Part shown: one piece after another, positions 57,050 through 64,000 of the stretch | Position numbering within the stretch: position 1 is the stretch's first letter | How the letters are laid out: the number at the start of each line of letters is the position of its first letter | DNA from: Bathymodiolus brooksi | Taxonomy: Eukaryota > Mollusca > Bivalvia > Mytilida > Modiolidae | DNA: 64,000 nucleotides | Assembly: GCA_963680875.1 (NCBI GenBank) | Contig: OY804578.1 | Location: 97,183,689 to 97,247,688, forward strand | Direction of reading: 5' to 3' | Notes under the pieces: generated by a model | Told to the model about the DNA's origin: nothing | Seen by the model: only the letters and a program-made list of their open reading frames with translations | Database searches by the model: none | Made by a program: the position numbers and the translations under genes

Positions 57050-58405
57050 CAGTAGACTCCACTTAATTGCAAACCGTTTAATTGCAAAATTCGTATTATT
57101 GCAAAAAAAACTTAAACACCGATCCATTTACCATTCATTTAACGTTAAAACACGCGGTTAATTGCAAAGCGGTTAATGGCAAAATTCGCTTTATTGCAAA
57201 GACAATTTTTGCCAAAAATGTATAAAAGTGTCGGTTATTTGCAAAACTACTCTAGAACTGATAAAAAAAGAAGGAGAAAAAAAATCCAATACACCTTTGA
57301 ACTAATTGATTGATTTTGTTCATGCAGATCGATGTTGAAACGGCGTGTGGTGATAACCTGATCAGACATTTGGAGACGCTTTGAACTATTGAATATTTTA
57401 ATAAAAATCCATTTACATGTTTATTTGTGTTTAATCCTTTTCCTGAACTTCAATAAAGCTCTAATAAAGAACGTTTTGTGTTATCAGTAACCTCAATCAG
57501 TGTTGATAGTTCGCCATTTAGATTCAATAATTAAGTGTGTGACCTTACAGGTAAAAGCCCTGGTGTCTATTTTTAGATTTGTAACAATCAGCCACGCAGC
57601 AATTCAAAACACATAATTAGTGATCAAAGAAATTAATATGAATGCTGATCAGTGATTAAAAACTTCAAGAGAAGTTAAAATATGTTTACTTAGTTTGTTA
57701 ATTAATTAATGTAAATTAGAACATCAAACAAAAAATCAAAGCGGATTAATTATTTTTTTATTTATTTAATAATGAAAAGTATTCAGATTTTGGGCTTGTG
57801 GTTTTTTTATTTTGCTATAAAGCATAGGGGAAAAATGAGTTCGTCATTCAGTAAGCAAAATGTCATCCTATGGTTATAAATATCCACCATCACGTGATAT
57901 AAACAACTACACAAATCCTCAATACACAAAGCTCCCATTACACAGAAACGGAATGAAGTCAACAACAGAGATATCTATCGATAATAACCTACCAAGATGA
58001 AAAGTAAAACCCTACAGTTATAAATAACAATATGGATACTGCAGTAACTATCATTAATTTAGTAACAACTCATTTACAGTACACAAAACGTAACATCTAT
58101 CGCGTGATCATGTGACACTCGATGTACACAAAAAGCTCCCCCAATCCACAGAAATGATGGAAATATTATTTACACCAGTAATAAACAACAAAGACTTTCA
58201 TTAAATATTCTAATTTATTATTTACATTCATGCATTTACTTTATCAACATATCAGCAATATCAGCTCCAGGTAAACAAAATGTCAATGTCACGGCACCTG
58301 TAGTCTATACTTCCGGTCTGAATAGCATTTCGTTTTATCGCAAAGTCCGCTTAATTGCAAAATTTTCTCTGACAAATAGGCTTTGCAAATAAGCGGAATC
58401 TACTG
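57050..58405. mobile_element. 1.36-kb pogo/Tigger-like element with TA duplication
   Basis: Ends CAGTAGACTCCACTTAATTG and, in inverse, CAGTAGATTCCGCTTATTTG, each flanked by TA (57048-57049 and 58406-58407). The word TTAATTGCAAA recurs several times inside both ends, as transposase-site repeats would. TA target and CAGT start fit the Tc1/mariner-pogo group. No transposase frame survives. It cut the Ngaro-like element just at the end of the SGNH frame. Confidence 0.75.
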
Positions 58406-58407
58406 TA

Positions 58408-58906
58408 ATGTTTATTATTTTCTTGCGAAGCAAATCAGTTCCTGCATACTTCAAATGTAGCCCATCGCTTGGGGCAAATAAAATCGGGTCAGGTGAATCT
58501 TTGTATAAAAAATGTTTTTATAAATTACAAAATAGAAAATGCTTTCTCCTACATAATACTTTCAATTCTGCATTAACCCTGGTTATTGTTTTCTCTGTCT
58601 TATAATGATCTACTAAACGAGGTAGCAAAGATGTAAATACTAACTTTGCTAGACTTCTACTCTTTAATTTATGAATTAATTTCCATAATAAGACATTATT
58701 TTTTATATAGAATCTCCATTGGAAATATTATTAGTACCAATTTGAATTATAATAAAATCTACAGAACTAAGATTTACTCTCCCAGAAGAAACCAGCTGAG
58801 ATAATCTACCAATGGTTGCACCAGGGAATGCTTGAGTAGTACAGCCATAAATACCATCAACATATTTAGGAATAGGTGCCGATATGATTGTAGATCTTTT
58901 TTCCAA
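58408..58906 (-). pseudogene. SGNH hydrolase-like domain of the Ngaro-like element
   Basis: The frame has GATIGRLSQLV, then IIIQIGTNNISNGD (the GTNN block), and near 58450 PSDGLHLKYAGTDLL, which carries the Asp/His pair of the last SGNH block. A frameshift or stop lies between them (near 58510-58700). The domain would run on to about 57025 across the pogo-like insertion. Hydrolase domains of this type are known as an extra module after the recombinase in some Ngaro elements; the substrate is not known. Confidence 0.75.
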
Positions 58907-58924
58907 AAAAATTTCTGCAATGAT

Positions 58925-59915
58925 TAGAATTTAAAATTTTTCAAAATATGAGTTTTCATTCTGTTTGCCACAGATATTTTATCTTCAAGACTAAATTTTA
59001 GATATTTCTTATAAGCATCACTGTGCCAATCGCCATACAACTGAATCAATTCGGTTGGCACTTCAGCTGCAAAAGCCCAACTAGCACCCCCCTTCTAAAA
59101 CTATGTGTAGAAAATTCATTTGGATTTTCACCAATTAATTTGATAATTTTCTTTAAAATTGTCTGAAACTGTCTATATGTAACTGGAATAACTTTCCTAT
59201 GTTTTTAAATAGAATAAGCTGGTGCATCATTTACAGCTGGGACCAATTTATCCATATTCAAGTAAGCCTTCACCGGACATAAAGAAGATCCGGGTATCGC
59301 TACTATAGGAATTATCAAATGTCTCTCACCAAATTGAATAGTTTTTGATCACTTTATTGTAATCAATAAAATATTCTTTTCTTTATCATAAACAATATTT
59401 TTTCTACTTAACTGTTTTTCCGGTTTAATACTTGACACAGAATTTGGAACTAAATTAGATTTCCTAAACATAAGAAAAAAAACATGTAAAAATAAGCACC
59501 AAAATGTTGCGTCACATGGAATATTCAAGTCTAACTTTGTTAGTATATAACAAAGTATCATAGGAGTTATAGGCCGAGCTTATTTAGAACAGTGTGGATT
59601 AAGCCTTGCTAAATCTTTCAGCACCAACTTCAGCTGAAACGACTCAAACTGTGGATAATCAATATCCAGATATAAATGTAATAATTAAACTCCACTAATA
59701 TAATTTCTAATAGCATCCACAGTTTTAAAACTCCTACTTAAAAATTGTGCATACAGAGTTAAATTCTTATCTGTTGCGGGAATAGGTTCAAAATGAAAAT
59801 AAATACAAAACATGAAATATGTTTCCCATTGTGTCTTTATATTCTTATTTGTGCTTTCAGCAAAGGCATGCTGTGCAGAATTCTTACACTGAAATTGTAG
59901 TCTATCCAACTCTGC
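58925..59915 (-). pseudogene. Tyrosine recombinase of the Ngaro-like element
   Basis: N-terminal SAM-like part: KNSAQHAFAESTNKNIKTQW at 59870. Catalytic part: FRKSNLVPNS with the first Arg, a CPVKAYLNM block, THSFRRG with the HxxR pair near 59100, and WHSDAYKKYL with the candidate Tyr nucleophile near 59010. A one-base deletion in a G run follows the HxxR box, and stops lie at about 59710, 59590, 59350 and 59205. The enzyme would integrate circular cDNA; here it is inactive. Confidence 0.85.
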
Positions 59916-59925
59916 AAAAACAAAA

Positions 59926-60840
59926 CTACCAATTATTCAAAAATCTAAAGTGACACTTTTCTACTTTAATTTCTTCATATATATTTTTAGCTATTGACTG
60001 ATTAAACATATCTGCATATTTTTCATGAGTCTGCCACCTGGAAAGAAAATCTGCCAGCCTATTTTCCACACCAAAGATGTGTTTAGCTCTAATGTCAAAT
60101 TGAAAAACTGCTGCTATGTAGCAGAGTTCTCTCAAACAATCTTGCATAAAGGCATCCTTTGATGAACCAGAATTTATAACTTTTACCGACGCTTCATTAT
60201 CACAAAAAAATAAAATCTTTTTCCTTGAAAGGTGTCATCCCAAATATGAACTGCTACTACAATGCTAAAAAGTTCAAGAGCATTGATATGTAATTTTAAC
60301 TTAATAATGGACTCGGGGAAAATAGCATGAAAAAATTGATTACGTGAAATAGCTCCTAACCCTTTTAATCAGGCGTCACTAGAAAATATTTCATCTGGAG
60401 CCGACCAATTATCTAATGATATCATTGAAACACCATTATACTGTAACAAAAATAATTGCCACCAATGTAAATATTTTGTAACCTCTGTTGGAATTGTTCT
60501 AAAATTTCTATGACCACTACCAACTATATTGGAAGGAAAAACAGAGCGTAACCAATTTAAAAGCCTGCTTACAAATAATCTACCTGGATGCACACAAGTA
60601 GCTACAAAATGAAGCTTTCCTAGCAAAGATTGTAATTCATATAAAGAAGACTTCTTTTTCCTTAACCATGCTTCTACTAAAAGAGATATCTCTCTAACCC
60701 TATCTGGAGTAACTTCTAATGTCATTTTTTCTGTGTTCACTGTAACCCCCAAAAATTCCATTCTAGTAGAAGGCTTTGCACTTTTTTCAACAGATTCTTC
60801 TAAACCACAAAGTTTTAATAAATTTTCTAAAGTATCAAAG
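59926..60840 (-). pseudogene. RT end and RNase H domain of the Ngaro-like element
   Basis: 60840-60369 carries the RT thumb side: RMEFLGVTVNTEKM, then ELQSLLGKLHFVATCVHPGR. After a stop, RNase H follows with INALELFSIVVAVHIWDDTF, then a frameshift, CDNEASVKVI near 60195, and the ending HIFGVENRLADFLSRW near 60050. The RT/RNase H order and the ADFLSRW ending are typical of DIRS-type elements. Confidence 0.9.
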
Positions 60841-63443
60841 GCATACCTGTTAACCTCTGGGAACTGCTAGGGGGAGATCTCCCCCTACCAACTCTTCTAA
60901 GGGGGAGATTTTGTGTGTCGCCTTTAAGCGCACAAAATTGTACCTTGTAGTTGCATACATGTGATAGAGTTGCTATGCTACAATTGGAGATTTGTAAATT
61001 TTTGGCTGGAGATTTGGTCTCATAACTGGAGATTTTTTATCGACGTATTTGATGCATGTTTTTATTGTTAATTGATGTTTTCTTTTTGTTTGTTTCAGTA
61101 TTGAACCAACTGCATCCCATTTCAATATATATTGTTTACATTTCTGTCTTATTATGAGTTTTTACTTTCCCTTTGTAAGATTGTTCGGAGTTCGGTAATT
61201 TTGTTATTGCCCTTATTAGTAGTGTTTCATATGATGAATGAAGTATACAAACTGTATTTATAATTTATTCATAATCATAAGGTTATAACAAAGCAATAAC
61301 AATGAAGACAGAATGCTCTGAACAATAAAGTCATAGAGCACTAAAATTAAAAGTCACTTTGCTGCTGGTGCGTTGGGTGATAGCATACGTTTTGGCATTT
61401 TTGTGGTTTATCAATTCCATCCTGGAACTTAGTCCTTAAATAATACTTTGATCGGCTTTGGTCCCAAACAAGCCATAACAACTCAATCCGAGATTAATTC
61501 ATTTCACATTTGATCGAAATAAGAAGTTTTCCTCGACATCAAAGGTTGTCCGACTCCTGTTTGCACAACCAGTGCCTGAAATGGACGGTCGCCAAATGCG
61601 ACTAATATCTTATTCGGGCGACCAAAAGCTGCTCCAAATTAGGTAGTCACTGGCCCAACAAAAAAGGTTTGGGCAATTGCCTAAAAGACCGTTAAAAATT
61701 GTTGTTTTACCGAAACCGGACATGTAGCTTCATCGGTAGATAACTCTTCTGTTCTAGTCGAAAACTGTTTGTTACGAGTACAGCGATTGGTCCAAATACA
61801 TTTTTGTTGCCAATGAATTCACAGCTAATGTAATTTACTGTTCTCCCCAATTATGTATTTTTATCGAGCCAATCAATACACGTTTCCTACACGTTTTCTT
61901 GTAATACACAAGTATTCACTAAATATTAGAAAAGAAACATGTTTTTTGTGTTTCTTTATGATTTAATTATTAAAATTGTTAAAAATCACAGACGAAGTGG
62001 AAAGTTGTGAAAAATAAAGAGAATTCTGTCAACTTATAATGTTTGCGATCTGGTATCTTCCATGGTTCGGAAATTTATTCATTACAATCTGCTGCAAAAT
62101 GTACATGTACGAATTTCATTTAAGGAAATTGGAAACCTTTTTGTGTCAATCCTTAGGTAATCATTGATAAACTTTTCCCCAACAACGGAGAGAAAATCGT
62201 TGACAGTAATGTCAAACTACGGAAACGATCTGGCCTGTCACTTCTTTTAAACTTTTCATAGTTCATGTTCAATGACAATTGGGAGTGGTTTTCTTTTTTG
62301 GAACCAGAACTTTTGTTTACAAATTAAAAAATAACAGGAAAAGTTAACAGTTGTTTATATAACAGAAAATGACAGCACCGTTTGTTATTTCAACAAAGTG
62401 AGATACTTGTTTGGAATGAATAACCAACTGACATTACCCCGAACTGAGAAGTTATTTTACTTTAAAATCACTTCTTCATAGTGGATTGAAACGAGTGATG
62501 TCACTTTTACTCTATGGAGTGCAAGAGCGGTCCTTGTAGTGGCATTAGTCTACTCTTTTCCGGATGTCTTTATTAATGTGATCATGGCATTGATCTCCCT
62601 TTACACAAACCAGCCTTTTATTGTCCCCATCCGATGGACTAGCATCGTTTCTTAAGACTACCCTAGCCAATGGCGTCAAGGTTGTCAAAAAGGTAATAAC
62701 AAGTAAATTCAGGTTTCATTTGATAACAATATATGGGTGTTTTCGCAATTTCAGCTGCACACCTGTACCTACCAAGATTACCTTGAAGAGCCCCCACCCC
62801 CCAACCCTCGTGAGACTAGTGAAAGAATGAATTTTAATGTTTATTGATAAAAAACAATTAATCTGAAAACTGTTTATATATTGATATCTGATGTCTTTTT
62901 TTCATAAAAAAAATGTCACAAAATGTTTGGGCCACCATTATGCCATTTGGACCAGTGACTAATTTTTTACTGGCCCAAAAAACATTTTTCGGGCCAGCCA
63001 GGCACTGACAACGGTTTGTAACTATTTTTAATTGCCGCTATCACACTTCTAATTATCTAAGCGTGTGCCACAAACCCACTTCCTTATCCCCAATTAACTG
63101 TAAATCAGTGGATAATTGTTTTATAATCATCAACACCTTAATTAATCTCCATGACCCAATTTACCTGTAAAGGTGTCAAACAGATCAATAACCGGATATC
63201 ATTTAAACACCTTTACCATTCGTATCTCTCGGCGTTTTTCATCAGCACGGGAGTTCCAAATGGGGAATTTCCAGAAATATTGATCGCAAAATGTAGGTCA
63301 AGATTTTATTGTACTTGATTTTTTTGTTGGGGAGAGATCGTGCGGGAGATTAATGTCTCCCGCGCATGAGACCCAGTCCATGTGGGAGATAAGGCTCTTA
63401 CGCGGGAGATTCCCGTGAAAAGGGGGAGGGGTAACAGGTATGC
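60841..63443. mobile_element. 2.6-kb insertion with inverted ends, inside the Ngaro-like RT
   Basis: GCATACCTGTTA at 60841-60852 is inverted exactly at 63432-63443. The surrounding RT frame resumes on both sides. CAAAGGCAT is present at 60836-60844 and 63443-63451, so the target duplication is between 4 bp (AAAG, with 12-bp ends) and 9 bp (with shorter ends). GGGAGAT phrases recur inside both ends. It contains a fragment of the 21634-type repeat (61130-61216) and a nested element. Confidence 0.8.
61570..63007. mobile_element. 1.4-kb nested TIR element
   Basis: CAGTGCCTG at 61570-61578 is inverted at 62999-63007, flanked by the 5-bp direct repeat ACAAC (61565-61569 and 63008-63012). A subterminal pair, AGTCACTGGCCCAAC near 61651 and the inverse-like GGACCAGTGACTAA near 62949, adds support. 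No transposase frame. The frame at 62621-62830 is chance. Confidence 0.7.
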
Positions 63444-64000
63444 AAAGGCATCCTGAGCCTTTTCTCTAGTTTATGCTCCACCAAAATCATCTAAATAGTT
63501 TATTGCCATATATCCCATCTTATAATAAATAAAACAAACAGCGGTAGTAACCCTTTGATAAATTTGTGCACTGGATCTCAAGCCCATTAGTAAAACTCTA
63601 TCTACAAACAAACTATTGTTCCAATTAAACCCCACTAAATGTAAGTCTCCAGGACAAATAGGAATTTATCTGTAAGCCCTTTTTAAGTCTTTCTTAATTA
63701 TCAGATAATCAGGTCCCTTTTCCTTTATAATTCCCACTAAATCGTCTACTTTTGGGTATGATAACTCAAATCTTTTTACCCAGATAAAATTCTTTTGAAA
63801 TAAACTCATTAACTGATTGTCCTTCAGGGAAACTTAAATCTAAAATAACCCTTCTTTCTATTGAATCTTTTTTTGTAACTGTTTAAAGGAGAAATTTTAA
63901 AACTACAATTAAAAGGATTTTTTTCAAATGGTCCAATTATAGCACCATATGAAGCCTCCTTATATAAATATTTCAGCACATCATCTTCAAATTCACGAGC
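63444..64000 (-). pseudogene. Reverse transcriptase core of the Ngaro-like element (runs off the window)
   Basis: Translated on the minus strand: ELSYPKVDDLVGIIKEKGPD, then LIIKKDLKRAYR, a stop where Gln is usual, IPICPGDLHLVGF, MGLRSSAQIYQRV, and the catalytic box INYLDDFGG near 63495. A second stop follows that box, and a frameshift lies near 63780. The YLDDF active site itself is intact. The start of the domain lies beyond 64000. Confidence 0.9.

Larger units (their letters stand above)
56137..64000 (-). mobile_element. Ngaro-like tyrosine-recombinase retroelement, decayed and multiply interrupted
   Basis: On the minus strand the order is RT, RNase H, tyrosine recombinase, SGNH hydrolase, then non-coding direct repeats. 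No methyltransferase domain separates RNase H from the recombinase, which with the hydrolase points to Ngaro rather than DIRS1. The 5' part (Gag-type ORF and start of RT) lies right of the window. Insertions at 57050-58405 and 60841-63443 split it. Numerous stops and frameshifts show it is inactive. Confidence 0.85.

Overview
The window looks like AT-rich nuclear DNA from a marine invertebrate, most likely a bivalve mollusc. The grounds are spliced genes with GT/AG introns, a dense load of tRNA-derived SINEs, LINE remnants, pearl/HINE-like elements made of tandem core repeats plus ACGG microsatellite, and a Ngaro-like tyrosine-recombinase retroelement. There is no sign of prokaryotic gene organisation. 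Most open reading frames are chance frames or transposon debris.

Host genes. The clearest is a four-exon plus-strand gene (CDS 19592..29330). Its model encodes a 361-aa type I membrane protein: signal peptide, one V-type Ig domain, short stalk, transmembrane segment, and a long tail with an ITIM-like tyrosine motif and a YxxM motif. A segmental duplication (16674-21867 versus 37664-41358) carries a second copy of the signal-peptide and Ig exons. In that copy the Ig exon has a 4-bp insertion and is out of frame. At 54196-55735 lie phase-compatible transmembrane and cytoplasmic exons, including two tandem near-identical transmembrane exons. They may belong to the second gene or serve as alternative ends.

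Layout. 1-2970: dead LINE. 3131-7605: small MITEs and a HINE-like element split by a 2.1-kb TIR element. 8080-8700: LINE tail. 10601-16469: foldback and MITE elements. 16674-29330: receptor gene, with a 3.8-kb repeat block in its third intron. 29519-37268: SINEs, a retroelement tail, minisatellites and a HINE-like element. 37664-41358: duplicated segment. 43480-53789: MITEs, a DNA element with repeated CTAACTTCCGTAAC motifs around a 243-aa ORF, and a 1.1-kb foldback. 54196-55735: receptor-type exons. 56137-64000: minus-strand Ngaro-like retroelement (RT, RNase H, tyrosine recombinase, SGNH hydrolase), broken by stops and frameshifts and by two insertions, one of which is itself interrupted.

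The two points most worth following are the tandem ITIM-bearing Ig receptor locus with its duplicated transmembrane exon, and the nested transposons whose age order can be read from empty sites in the duplicated segment.
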